A DNA stretch of 64,000 nt from Pseudomonas orientalis (GTDB taxonomy: Bacteria; Pseudomonadota; Gammaproteobacteria; Pseudomonadales; Pseudomonadaceae). The stretch is from assembly GCF_002934065.1 (NCBI RefSeq), contig NZ_CP018049.1, forward strand, positions 4,214,501 to 4,278,500, given 5' to 3'. Of this stretch, positions 1 to 7,623 are shown piece after piece. How positions within the stretch are numbered: the stretch's first letter is position 1; each line of letters begins with the position of its first letter. Position numbers and translations under genes: made by a program. The notes under the pieces are model-generated. The model worked only from the letters and a program-made list of their open reading frames with translations, did no database searches and had not been told where the DNA came from.

Positions 1-201
1 GCGCTGGGCACTGACCACCGCCAGTTCGCCTTTGAGCTCGGATACCCGGGCTTCAAGCAGACTGTAGGAATCGGTCAGCTGGCTCGACATCTGGTTGAAC
101 TGCGAGAACGCCTGTTCCAGACCCTGGCGGGTCGGCGGCTCTACAGGCGAAATCAGCCCCTGGATGGCAGGGGCTGCAGATAGTTGGGCGGCGTGGGGCA
201 T
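1..201 (-). CDS. fleS: FleS, flagellar sensor histidine kinase (partial, N-terminus only)
   Basis: Only the first 67 codons lie in the window, and the gene runs off the left edge. The N-terminus begins MPHAAQLSAAPAIQ and continues into a heptad-like helical stretch around residues 30 to 65. This is the non-membrane N-terminus expected of FleS, the cytoplasmic kinase of the FleSR pair that controls mid-stage flagellar genes in Pseudomonas. The call rests mainly on position directly downstream of fleQ and on a strong sigma-54 site 54 bases upstream of its start, since fleSR is a FleQ/RpoN target in P. aeruginosa. The kinase core is not visible. Confidence 0.8.
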   Translation of the reverse strand, partial: MPHAAQLSAAPAIQGLISPVEPPTRQGLEQAFSQFNQMSSQLTDSYSLLEARVSELKGELAVVSAQR

Positions 202-254
202 GGTGCTCTCTCGCTTGGCTGACCGTCAGTTAAACGGAACGTTGCGAGGGCTGT

Positions 255-270
255 AGCAATACCCGTGCCG
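255..270 (-). promoter_or_regulatory. Sigma-54 promoter of fleS
   Basis: On the minus strand the sequence is CGGCACG-GGTA-TTGCT. It matches the consensus TGGCACG-N4-TTGCW at every informative base except the first. It lies in the 110-base gap between fleQ and fleS, so fleS can be transcribed separately from fleQ. Confidence 0.85.
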
Positions 271-311
271 AAAAAAATCTACTTATAAATCAAGGCGCTG
301 AAAAACACGCG

Positions 312-1787
312 TCAATCATCCGCCTGTTCATCCCCTTCTTTGCGGCTCATACCGTACTTGCGCATCTTCTCCACCAGGGTGGTGCGGCGAATGCGCAGGC
401 GCTCGGCGGCACGGGCGACGATGCCATTGGCGTCGTCCAGGGCCTGTTGGATCAGGCCTTGCTCCAGGTTGCCGAGGTAGTCTTTCAGGTCGAGGCCTTC
501 GGGCGGCAACATGGCCGTGGCACCGAAGTCCGGCGTATGGCCGTTGATCGCCACGCGCTCTTCCATGTCGCTGCGCAGGCTGTCGACCATCTGCTCGTCT
601 TCATCGTCGACGTAGCGGAATTTCTTCGGCAACTCGACCACGCCGATCACACCGTAGGGGTGCATGATCGCCATGCGCTCCACCAGGTTGGCCAGCTCGC
701 GCACGTTGCCCGGCCAACCATGACGGCACAGCGACATGATGGCGGCGGAGTTGAAACGGATGGAGCCGCGTTTTTCGTGCTCCATGCGCGAAATCAATTC
801 GTTCATCAGCAACGGGATGTCTTCCACGCGCTCACGCAACGGCGCCATCTCGATCGGGAAGACGTTGAGGCGGTAGTACAGGTCTTCGCGGAAGCTGCCG
901 ACCTCGATCATGCTTTCGAGGTTCTTGTGGGTGGCGGCGATGATGCGCACGTCCACGCTCTGGGTCTTGTTACTGCCCACACGCTCGAAGGTGCGCTCCT
1001 GCAGCACGCGCAGCAATTTGACTTGCATCGGCAGCGGCATGTCGCCGATTTCGTCGAGAAACAGCGTGCCGCCGTTGGCCAGCTCGAAACGCCCGGCACG
1101 GCTGGTGATCGCCCCGGTAAAGGCGCCCTTCTCGTGGCCGAACAATTCGCTTTCCAGCAGCTCTGCCGGGATCGCCCCGCAGTTGACCGGCACGAACGGT
1201 CCGTCGCGGCGTTTGGAGTGATAGTGCAGGTTGCGCGCGACCACTTCCTTGCCGGTGCCCGATTCGCCCAGGATCAACACACTGGCGTCGGTATCGGCCA
1301 CTTGCTGCATCATCTGGCGCACATGCTGGATGGCGCGGCTGGTGCCGACCAGGCTGCGAAAGAGGTTGGGCTCACGGTGACGGCCGCGCTCGCGGGCCTG
1401 GTCGTACATCTCGCGATAGACCTGGGCGCGGTGCAGGGAATCGAGCAATTTGCTGTAGCTGGGCGGCATTTCCAGGGTGGACAGCACGCGGCGACGCTGG
1501 TCTTCCGGCAGGTCGACGGAAGAAATTTCGCCCATCAGCAACACAGGAAGGAACTCATCCCAGGTTGACAGTGTCTTTAACAAGCCCAAAACAGCGCCAG
1601 GAGTGTTTACCGTCCCGATCAGCACACAAATGACTTCACGGCTCGAGGCCAACGAGCTGACCGCCTGCTGCCAATCATGGCTACCGCAGGGCAAATTTTC
1701 TTCACCGAGAAAATTCAAAATCACCGCTAAATCGCGGCGGCGGACGCTATCGTCATCGATCAGCAGAATTTTGGTTTCACGCCACAT
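312..1787 (-). CDS. fleQ: FleQ, sigma-54 enhancer-binding master regulator of flagella
   Basis: The 491-residue protein has an N-terminal receiver-like domain, a central AAA+ domain and a C-terminal Fis-type helix-turn-helix. The receiver-like domain starts MWRETKILLIDDD. Its expected phospho-acceptor strand reads CVLIGT, so the conserved Asp is absent, as known for FleQ. Walker A is GESGTGKE at 174-181, the sigma-54 loop GAFTGA is at 221-226, and Walker B (FLDEIGD) is near 243-249. FleQ activates class II flagellar promoters with RpoN and, in P. aeruginosa, represses exopolysaccharide genes depending on c-di-GMP. It sits between the fliDS group and fleS, its usual place. Transcription is probably from its own promoter in the 170-base upstream gap. 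Confidence 0.97.
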   Translation of the reverse strand: MWRETKILLIDDDSVRRRDLAVILNFLGEENLPCGSHDWQQAVSSLASSREVICVLIGTVNTPGAVLGLLKTLSTWDEFLPVLLMGEISSVDLPEDQRRRVLSTLEMPPSYSKLLDSLHRAQVYREMYDQARERGRHREPNLFRSLVGTSRAIQHVRQMMQQVADTDASVLILGESGTGKEVVARNLHYHSKRRDGPFVPVNCGAIPAELLESELFGHEKGAFTGAITSRAGRFELANGGTLFLDEIGDMPLPMQVKLLRVLQERTFERVGSNKTQSVDVRIIAATHKNLESMIEVGSFREDLYYRLNVFPIEMAPLRERVEDIPLLMNELISRMEHEKRGSIRFNSAAIMSLCRHGWPGNVRELANLVERMAIMHPYGVIGVVELPKKFRYVDDEDEQMVDSLRSDMEERVAINGHTPDFGATAMLPPEGLDLKDYLGNLEQGLIQQALDDANGIVARAAERLRIRRTTLVEKMRKYGMSRKEGDEQADD

Positions 1788-1838
1788 GCAATAGCAACTT
1801 CCCTAGTAAAACTTCCTGCCCTGGAATGAGGGCAATCA

Positions 1839-1873
1839 AGACGTCTGTAAGACTTATTACCTACTAGACGTCT
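1839..1873 (-). promoter_or_regulatory. Paired AGACGTCT palindromes upstream of fleQ
   Basis: The perfect 8-bp palindrome AGACGTCT occurs at 1839-1846 and again at 1866-1873, with repeat starts 27 bp apart. Both copies lie 50 to 85 bases upstream of the fleQ start. This looks like a two-site operator for a dimeric regulator. The regulator is not identifiable from sequence alone. Confidence 0.4.
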
Positions 1874-1957
1874 GAAATCTGAAAACAACACTAGTTAAGT
1901 CAAAAATGCTGGCACAGTCAAATATATGACGCGCCGTTCGGACCAACTGAGCCTCTA

Positions 1958-2254
1958 TCAGCCGAACAGATGGTAGACCTTTGACGCATTTTTAGCTTGG
2001 TTGATCTGCGACATCTCTTCAAAAATCGCCTGGCGCTCGCCGGTCGTCACTTCAAGCAGCTGCTGGTAAACCGCCAACAGACTCTCCAGCTTTTCCCGCA
2101 GCGCATCCTCGTCCACCGGCGCCTGGCTGAGCACGTCATCGATCACGTTGCGACAGCCCAGGTCCAGTTCGCCGATGGCGTCCCAGTTGCGCGCAGCGAG
2201 TGCGTCGACCAGGGCTTCACGGGTTTCATCTATGCGTTGCAGTGCGTGGCTCAT
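1958..2254 (-). CDS. FliT-like flagellar chaperone-type protein
   Basis: The product is a small helical protein of 98 residues starting MSHALQRIDETREAL. This start is chosen because GAGGA lies six bases upstream of its ATG; a longer frame opening to 2314 has no comparable site. It follows fliS by a few bases, in the position of PA1096, the third gene of the fliDS group in P. aeruginosa. Members of this position are helical, FliT-like and thought to act in export or assembly of filament components. No catalytic motif is visible. The role is inferred from context. Confidence 0.75.
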   Translation of the reverse strand: MSHALQRIDETREALVDALAARNWDAIGELDLGCRNVIDDVLSQAPVDEDALREKLESLLAVYQQLLEVTTGERQAIFEEMSQINQAKNASKVYHLFG

Positions 2255-2279
2255 GACGTGTTCCTCAAGGCCGGTGGCC

Positions 2280-2684
2280 TTACTGTGCGGCGCCTTGGGG
2301 TGCAGCGATGGCATCCCAGCCTTCCTTGACGGTGATCAGCAGCTTGGCGACTTCGTCGATCATGTCGGCATCGTTATGCAGATTGGCTTCCATCAGGCGG
2401 TTGGTCATGTATGCGTACAGACTTTCCAGTTGTTGGACATACCCTGGGGTTTCGCTTTTCTCGGCGTCCAGACCGTCGCGCAGACCGATTATGATGTCGA
2501 CCGCTTTGCCGAGCATCAGGCCCTTTTGCGCAATATCTCCACGCGCCAGCGCACCCTTTGCCTGGGCCATGCGGTCCAGGCCACCCTCCATCAGCATCTG
2601 CACAAGGCGATGCGGGCTGGCTTCGGAGATCTGAGCGTGGGAATTGACCTTCTGGTATTGGCGAAGGGCGCGCATGGGATTCAT
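2280..2684 (-). CDS. fliS: FliS, flagellin export chaperone
   Basis: The 134-residue protein starts MNPMRALRQYQKVNSHAQI. It has the FliS signature of an early Tyr-containing helix followed by SPHRLVQMLMEGGLDRM. FliS binds the disordered C-terminus of flagellin in the cytoplasm and prevents early polymerisation before export. It lies 138 bases after fliD, with a hairpin terminator between them, so part of its expression may depend on read-through from the fliD promoter. Length is typical of the family. Confidence 0.95.
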   Translation of the reverse strand: MNPMRALRQYQKVNSHAQISEASPHRLVQMLMEGGLDRMAQAKGALARGDIAQKGLMLGKAVDIIIGLRDGLDAEKSETPGYVQQLESLYAYMTNRLMEANLHNDADMIDEVAKLLITVKEGWDAIAAPQGAAQ

Positions 2685-2773
2685 GGTTCTACCTCGTAAC
2701 AGGCGACAGCGAAAAGGATTTCAGTAACCAATATGTCGACGGGATCGCAGAAAACTTTAACCCGGACGGCCCC

Positions 2774-2807
2774 GAAAAAAACAAAGCCCGGCAGACAGGC
2801 CGGGCTT
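2774..2807 (-). terminator. Rho-independent terminator after fliD
   Basis: A 9-bp perfect stem (AAGCCCGGC paired with GCCGGGCTT, loop of six bases) at 2784-2807 is followed on the minus strand by a T-rich tract (complement of 2774-2780). It separates fliD from fliS, so it probably only attenuates transcription into fliS. Confidence 0.8.
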
Positions 2808-2822
2808 CCACATGCTTCAAAA

Positions 2823-4217
2823 TCAAGTGTTTTTCTGGTTATTCAACGCGTTGAGCGTGCCCATGATGTTGTTACTTTGCTGGCGCAACTGGGCGACCAG
2901 CGAATCCATCGCCGCGTATTTGCGTGTCAGGCTGGCCTGCAGATCCGCCACATGCACGTCCAGTTCCGCCTGGTCCTTGCTCAAGGTCTTGAGGCTATCG
3001 GAGAGAGCGGTCGTGCGCGTCGCGAAGATACCGGTGGTCGCTTTGGCATAACCTTCAGTGGCATTGGTCATGCGTGCCAGCAACCCGGTCTTGCCGCTGA
3101 ACATACTGCTGATATCTGCAGAGTTGGTGAGCGCGATCTTGTCGAAGGTCTTGTCGTCCATCGTCAACAGACCGGTACCGGAGTCGGTACTGATACCGAA
3201 TTGTGCCAGGGACTTGATGGTGCCGTTCCCGGACAAAGCGTTGAACTCGGCGCGCAAGGCGCTTTGCAGCGAGCGCATGTTGGCGTCACCGGTCAAGGTC
3301 GCTGATACGGAGTTACCCGCCGCGTCCTTGGTCACCTTGGTTTCGGCATTCATCGCCTTGAGCAAAGCGTTATAACTGTCAACAAAGCCTTTGACCCCGG
3401 ACTTGAGCGCAGCGGTGCTGGTACTCACGGAAATCGTCGTGGTTGCCTTCGGCCCGTCCGGGTCCTTGGTATCCACGGGAGGTGAAACCGACAGCAGCTT
3501 GATGCTGACCCCACTCACCGCATCGGTGATGTTGTTGGTCTTGGATGTATAGGGCACGTTATCGATGGTGTACTCGGCGTTCTGCGGCGTATCGATCACT
3601 TTGTAGCCGGTATCGATACCCGAGTTGCCCGACAGCGTCAGGTCCGAGCCGACCCCGCCCGTGGTGGACGTCAACACCATGCGCGAACCGGTGGAGTCGG
3701 TGACGATGTTGGCACTGAGCCCGACGGTGCCGAACTGGGTGTTGATCGAGTCACGCACTTGCTGCAGGGTTGCGCCCGGCGCCACGCTCAGGTCGAACTT
3801 CTTGCCCGACTGGGAGATGGTCAGGGTGGTGGCGGCAGTGCCCTTGTTGACCACTGTCGAAGCGCCGCCGGCCAGGGTGACCGTGGACAGTTTGGAAGGC
3901 TGGGCGAGTTTATTGACCACCAGATTGAAACTGCCGTTGGCAGCGCCCTGAGCGGTGGTCATGGTCGCGACCTTTTCATTTGACGAAGTGCCGGTCAGGC
4001 CACTGAAGCTATTGTCGTCGGTCATGCTCTTGATGGCGCCACGGAAGGCGTCCAGCGCCGACTGGATCTTGCCGATCGACGACAACTGGGTAGTCGCTTT
4101 CTGTGACTGGGTGTTGATCTGGGTCTGCTTCGGCGCCCGATCGGCGTCGACCAGGGCTTTGACGATGCCCTGGATGTCGATACCAGAACCCACACCGTTT
4201 ACCGTTGTACTCGCCAT
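2823..4217 (-). CDS. fliD: FliD, flagellar filament cap protein
   Basis: The 464-residue protein opens MASTTVNGVGSGIDIQGIVK, with the typical FliD N-terminal VNGxGSGxDI motif. It ends in a helical, Gln- and Asn-rich segment (LVAQLRQQSNNIMGTL). FliD forms the cap at the filament tip that inserts flagellin subunits; in P. aeruginosa it also mediates mucin adhesion. The central region is Thr/Ser/Gly rich, as in surface-exposed cap domains. A sigma-54 site lies just upstream and overlaps the flaG end region. Confidence 0.97.
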   Translation of the reverse strand: MASTTVNGVGSGIDIQGIVKALVDADRAPKQTQINTQSQKATTQLSSIGKIQSALDAFRGAIKSMTDDNSFSGLTGTSSNEKVATMTTAQGAANGSFNLVVNKLAQPSKLSTVTLAGGASTVVNKGTAATTLTISQSGKKFDLSVAPGATLQQVRDSINTQFGTVGLSANIVTDSTGSRMVLTSTTGGVGSDLTLSGNSGIDTGYKVIDTPQNAEYTIDNVPYTSKTNNITDAVSGVSIKLLSVSPPVDTKDPDGPKATTTISVSTSTAALKSGVKGFVDSYNALLKAMNAETKVTKDAAGNSVSATLTGDANMRSLQSALRAEFNALSGNGTIKSLAQFGISTDSGTGLLTMDDKTFDKIALTNSADISSMFSGKTGLLARMTNATEGYAKATTGIFATRTTALSDSLKTLSKDQAELDVHVADLQASLTRKYAAMDSLVAQLRQQSNNIMGTLNALNNQKNT

Positions 4218-4280
4218 CGTCTTTCTCCTAATACGGCTGCTGGCGTTTTCTTGACGAACCGCACTTCAAGAAAGCAACGC

Positions 4281-4296
4281 AACAAGTTTCATGCCA
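4281..4296 (-). promoter_or_regulatory. Probable sigma-54 promoter of fliD
   Basis: The minus-strand sequence TGGCATG-AAAC-TTGTT matches TGGCACG-N4-TTGCW except at two positions, one of them the C of the -12 GC. It lies 64 bases before fliD and immediately after flaG. In P. aeruginosa fliDS is a FleQ/RpoN class II unit, which supports the call. Confidence 0.6.
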
Positions 4297-4298
4297 GT

Positions 4299-4649
4299 TC
4301 AGACCTTTTCATCGAACAGCACATGACTGGCGGTGGCCAGGTTCTGTGCAAGCTTCAAGGCCGTTTCCGACGGAATCTGGCGGATCACCTCGCCACTTTC
4401 AGTGGCGATGACCTTGACCACGACCCGATGGGTGGAATCATCAATGGAAAAATCCAGTTTGCGCTGGGCCGCTTGTACGAATTCTCGAATATCGGTGACT
4501 GCCTTTTCCAGGTCAGCCCGCTTCGGCTCACCGGCGGCCGGCGCGATCGCCTCGACCTTGGCGTTGTCTTTGTCCGCAACCACCGCAGTGGCCGGGCCTT
4601 GAGGGGCTACCGGTGGATAAGACGAGGCCAGCTTTACACTCATGTCCAT
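4299..4649 (-). CDS. flaG: FlaG family flagellar protein
   Basis: The product has 116 residues. The ATG at 4649 is chosen because GAGGAG lies nine bases upstream; a TTG two codons earlier is the alternative. The C-terminal half carries the FlaG fold signature: LDFSIDDSTHRVVVKV followed by GEVIRQIPSE. FlaG influences filament length in several bacteria, and long filaments result when it is lost in P. fluorescens. The N-terminal 40 residues are Ala/Pro-rich and low in complexity. It lies between fliC and fliD, the standard Pseudomonas position. Confidence 0.93.
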   Translation of the reverse strand: MDMSVKLASSYPPVAPQGPATAVVADKDNAKVEAIAPAAGEPKRADLEKAVTDIREFVQAAQRKLDFSIDDSTHRVVVKVIATESGEVIRQIPSETALKLAQNLATASHVLFDEKV

Positions 4650-4672
4650 GTCCAATCTCCTCTACAACAACC

Positions 4673-4710
4673 GAAAAAGACGAAAGGGCACGTAAACGCG
4701 CCCTTCCGTC
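4673..4710 (-). terminator. Terminator after fliC
   Basis: An interrupted hairpin (AAGGGC.CGT paired with ACG.GCCCTT, extended by GAC/GTC) is followed on the minus strand by CTTTTTCGG. It lies 19 bases past the fliC stop codon and would end the abundant fliC transcript before flaG. Confidence 0.7.
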
Positions 4711-4728
4711 AGTTACCAAGCGACGCTA

Positions 4729-6150
4729 TTACTGAAGCAGCTTCAGTACAGCGGATGGCAGTTGGTTGGCCTGCGACAGGATCGCGGTAGCAGCCGACTG
4801 CAGGGTTTGTTGCTTGGTCAACTCAGCTGTTTCAGCAGCGAAGTCGGTGTCTTGAACGGTGGAACGTGCAGCGGTGGAGTTTTTCTGAATGTTGGTCAGG
4901 TTGTCCACGGTAGTAGTCAGACGGTTCTGAACAGCACCCAGGCCCGAACGTGTGCTGTCGATGCCGCCGATAGCCTTGTCCAGTACCGCGATGGCCGATT
5001 GTGCGTTGAAAGCGCTGCTGACGTCGGTCTGTGCAACCGTGGTCTTGGCGGAAGCTGCGGCAGTACCTGCTGCGGCGAACAGACCGGTTACACCGGCGCC
5101 GTTCAGGGCGTAGCCTTTGGACGAGTCCAGGTTCACCGCACCGGTAGCGATCAGGCCGTCGGCCAGAGCGACGCCGGTACCGAAGGCACCCTTACCGTCT
5201 TTGGTAGCAACAGTGATCGAACCGGCGTCAGTGGAGGCGCTGAAGTTCAGGTTCTCACCGGAGTCGGACTTGACCGACAGGGTGCCTTTGGATTCGTCAT
5301 AGTTGACGCTGATACCCAGTTTAGCGGAGTTGGATTTCAGCTGGTCAGCCAGGCTGGCGGTATCGGTAACACCGGTGAACGTGGTGGCTTGGCCGCCAAC
5401 AGTCATGGTGAAGGTAGCAGGCGCGGTCTTGGCGGCAGCACCCACGCTGAATTGAGCTTCAGTGCTGGCGGAAGCGCTCAGGCCACCTACAGCGCCGTTC
5501 AGTTGGCTGGCGATGGTTTTAGCCGATGCGCCTGCTGCTACGGTAACAGAAGCGGTCTGGCCATTACCGGTGATACCGATAGCACCACCGGCAACCCCTG
5601 TGGTGCTAGGTGCAACGCCGACGCTTTTGATCTGCTGCGACCCGATGTTGTTGGCAGCAACGTTGTCCAGGGACAGGTTGATGGTTTCGTTGGCGTTGGC
5701 ACCAACCTGGATGGCTTTGGTACCGTACGAACCGTCGAGCAGCTTCTGGCCACCGAACGTAGTGGTTTGCGAGATACGGGTCAGTTCCGAAGTCAGCGCC
5801 TGGTATTCTTCCTGGTTGGAAGTACGGTCGGCGTCGCTCAGGGAGCCGGTAGCCGATGACAGAGCCAGGGTACGCATTTTTTGCAGAATGTCGGTCGAAG
5901 CCTGCATTGCGCCTTCAGCGGTTTGCGCGATGGAGATACCATCGTTGGCGTTCTTTACAGCTTGACCCAGGCCGTTGATCTGGCTGGTCAGACGGTTGGA
6001 GATCTGCAGGCCCGAGGCGTTGTCTTTAGCGCTGTTGATGCTCAGGCCAGTGGACAGACGCTGCATGGAGGTTTGCAGCGAGTTGGCCGCTTTGCCAAGG
6101 CCGTTCTGGGTAGTGATGGAAGCAATGTTGGTGTTTACTGTTAAAGCCAT
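4729..6150 (-). CDS. fliC: FliC, flagellin
   Basis: The product is a 473-residue flagellin. The start at 6150 (MALTVNTNIASITTQNGLG) is the universal flagellin N-terminus, and in-frame sequence upstream is leader. Conserved D0/D1 helices occupy roughly residues 1-140 and 390-473, ending SAVLKLLQ. The middle part, rich in Ala, Gly, Thr and Ser, is the variable surface domain and the usual site of O-glycosylation. The N-terminal D1 region, site of the flg22 epitope, is present. It is transcribed alone from a sigma-28 site and ends at its own hairpin. A ketoacyl synthase gene lies directly upstream on the same strand. Confidence 0.97.
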   Translation of the reverse strand: MALTVNTNIASITTQNGLGKAANSLQTSMQRLSTGLSINSAKDNASGLQISNRLTSQINGLGQAVKNANDGISIAQTAEGAMQASTDILQKMRTLALSSATGSLSDADRTSNQEEYQALTSELTRISQTTTFGGQKLLDGSYGTKAIQVGANANETINLSLDNVAANNIGSQQIKSVGVAPSTTGVAGGAIGITGNGQTASVTVAAGASAKTIASQLNGAVGGLSASASTEAQFSVGAAAKTAPATFTMTVGGQATTFTGVTDTASLADQLKSNSAKLGISVNYDESKGTLSVKSDSGENLNFSASTDAGSITVATKDGKGAFGTGVALADGLIATGAVNLDSSKGYALNGAGVTGLFAAAGTAAASAKTTVAQTDVSSAFNAQSAIAVLDKAIGGIDSTRSGLGAVQNRLTTTVDNLTNIQKNSTAARSTVQDTDFAAETAELTKQQTLQSAATAILSQANQLPSAVLKLLQ

Positions 6151-6229
6151 GACGAAATCCTCGATGGATGGATACTGCGGCTTCCGGCCCTGGCAACCGC
6201 CGGGTGTGGCCTGAGAACCTACGTAATAG

Positions 6230-6256
6230 TTATCGTCGTGGTAGCCGGTTGCTTGA
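6230..6256 (-). promoter_or_regulatory. Sigma-28 (FliA) promoter of fliC
   Basis: On the minus strand TCAAG, a 14-base spacer and GACGATAA resemble the FliA consensus (TCAAG or TAAA, then GCCGATAA). The -10 element ends 80 bases before the fliC ATG, leaving a normal flagellin leader. Confidence 0.8.
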
Positions 6257-6358
6257 GGGTTATTTTGATTTTTTTTACTAGCCCTGTGCCAGCCCTTGCA
6301 ATTCAAGCAGTTAGCGAGACTGAAAACCCCGGTTTCATTGGCTTTTCTGGCGCCAAAT

Positions 6359-6397
6359 AAAAAACGCCGATGATCTTTCGATCATCGGCGTTTTTTT
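6359..6397. terminator. Bidirectional terminator between ketoacyl synthase gene and fliC
   Basis: A 10-bp perfect stem (CGCCGATGAT with ATCATCGGCG, loop CTTTCG) is flanked by A6 on the left and T7 on the right. It isolates the ketoacyl synthase gene from fliC. Confidence 0.9.
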
Positions 6398-6414
6398 ATA
6401 CGACCCTCAACGGC

Positions 6415-7344
6415 TCATGGGCGATACAGAATCGCCGAGCCCCAGGATAGGCCCACGCCAAATCCACTGATCGCCACGCGCTTCCAGGTGGCATCCATCA
6501 CGTGCTTTTCCAGCAGCAACGGAATGCTCGACGACACGGTATTGCCGGTCTCGACCATGTCCTTGATGAACTTGTCCACCGGCGCATCTTCAAAACGGCG
6601 CGCCACGGCGTCAACGATGGCCGCACTGCCCTGGTGAATGCAGAATGCATCGATGTCATCGGCCTTGAGATCCGACTCGTCGAGCAGCTCGTGCAAATGC
6701 GCCGGCACCTTGAGCAAGGCAAAGTTGAACACCTGGCGGCCGTTCATGAAGAACACGCCGTCGCTGACCTTAAGGTGCGGCGCGCCGGAGCCGTCGGTGC
6801 CGAACTTGGATTTGCCGAGCAACCACGGCGCGTCTTCGCCCATCCAGGTGGCGGTGGCGGCATCGCCGAACAGCATGGTGGTGTTGCGATCTTCCGGGTC
6901 GACGATTTTCGAGTACGGGTCGGCGGTGATCAGCAGGCCGTTTTTCAGGCCGGTGGCTTCCATGAAGCCCTTCATCGCGTAGATGCCATACACATAGCCG
7001 GAACAACCCAGGGAAATATCGAAGGCGGCCACATGGGTCGGCAGGCCCAGTTTGTCCTGGACGATGGCGGCGGTGTGGGGCAGCCCTTCTTCGTCGCCGT
7101 TCTGGGTGACGACAATTACCGCGTCGATGGACTCGCGCGTCAAGTCCGGGTTGCTGGCAAACAACGCGTTGACCGCTTCTACACACAGGTCTGAGGTTTC
7201 CTGCGCGGCTTCCTTGCGCGGCAGGAACGCCGACCCGATCTTGCCGATGATGAATTCTTCATCCTTGGCGAATTTGGCACCCTGGGCGTAGTTATCGATA
7301 CCGTCCGCCGGCACGTAACTGGCGATGCTTTTTATGCCAATCAT
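6415..7344 (-). CDS. FabH-like 3-oxoacyl-ACP synthase III linked to flagellin locus
   Basis: The 309-residue protein belongs to the ketoacyl-ACP synthase III family. The catalytic triad is visible: Cys114 in SLGCSGYVYG, His237 in FCIHQGS and Asn268 in ETGNTVSS. The usual HQAN motif is HQGS here, typical of secondary KAS III paralogues rather than housekeeping FabH. It lies between flgL and fliC, on the same strand. In P. syringae the third gene of the flagellin glycosylation island at this site (orf3) is a KAS III homologue thought to supply an acyl group for the modified viosamine glycan. A similar acyl-donor role is an inference. No glycosyltransferase gene lies beside it. The hairpin at 6359 ends its transcript. 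Confidence 0.85.
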   Translation of the reverse strand: MIGIKSIASYVPADGIDNYAQGAKFAKDEEFIIGKIGSAFLPRKEAAQETSDLCVEAVNALFASNPDLTRESIDAVIVVTQNGDEEGLPHTAAIVQDKLGLPTHVAAFDISLGCSGYVYGIYAMKGFMEATGLKNGLLITADPYSKIVDPEDRNTTMLFGDAATATWMGEDAPWLLGKSKFGTDGSGAPHLKVSDGVFFMNGRQVFNFALLKVPAHLHELLDESDLKADDIDAFCIHQGSAAIVDAVARRFEDAPVDKFIKDMVETGNTVSSSIPLLLEKHVMDATWKRVAISGFGVGLSWGSAILYRP

Positions 7345-7573
7345 TGTGGCTTCCCAATACTAAATAGCTGGAGAACACCCCAGGGCCTATGCCCGGAGTG
7401 CTGACAATAAAGGGGATAACCCCATAAAAATTCGCTGAAAGCCGTCCCGCAAGGATCCTGTGACGACTCATCCTTTTCACACGATACAGTGAAGATGCGC
7501 TTTATGACTCACAGGTCACTCAATTTTGTGTGGTTTATGCAAAACCTTCAAACAATTAACCCCATAAACGACA

Positions 7574-7603
7574 ACGGCCCAACCTGTTTCCAGGCTGGGC
7601 CGT
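7574..7603 (-). terminator. Possible terminator after flgL
   Basis: An inverted repeat (ACGGCCCA.CCTG paired with CAGG.TGGGCCGT) lies about 20 bases past the flgL stop codon. The T tract on the minus strand is poor, so termination strength is uncertain. The rest of the gap up to 7624 holds nothing else recognisable. Confidence 0.5.
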
Positions 7604-7623
7604 CGAGCTGCTCTGTTGCGCAC

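Noticed and set aside
447..1568. 373-codon plus-strand frame opposite fleQ
   Set aside because: It is the complement of FleQ motifs and rich in His, Gln and Ala, as expected from reading the opposite strand of a GC-rich gene.
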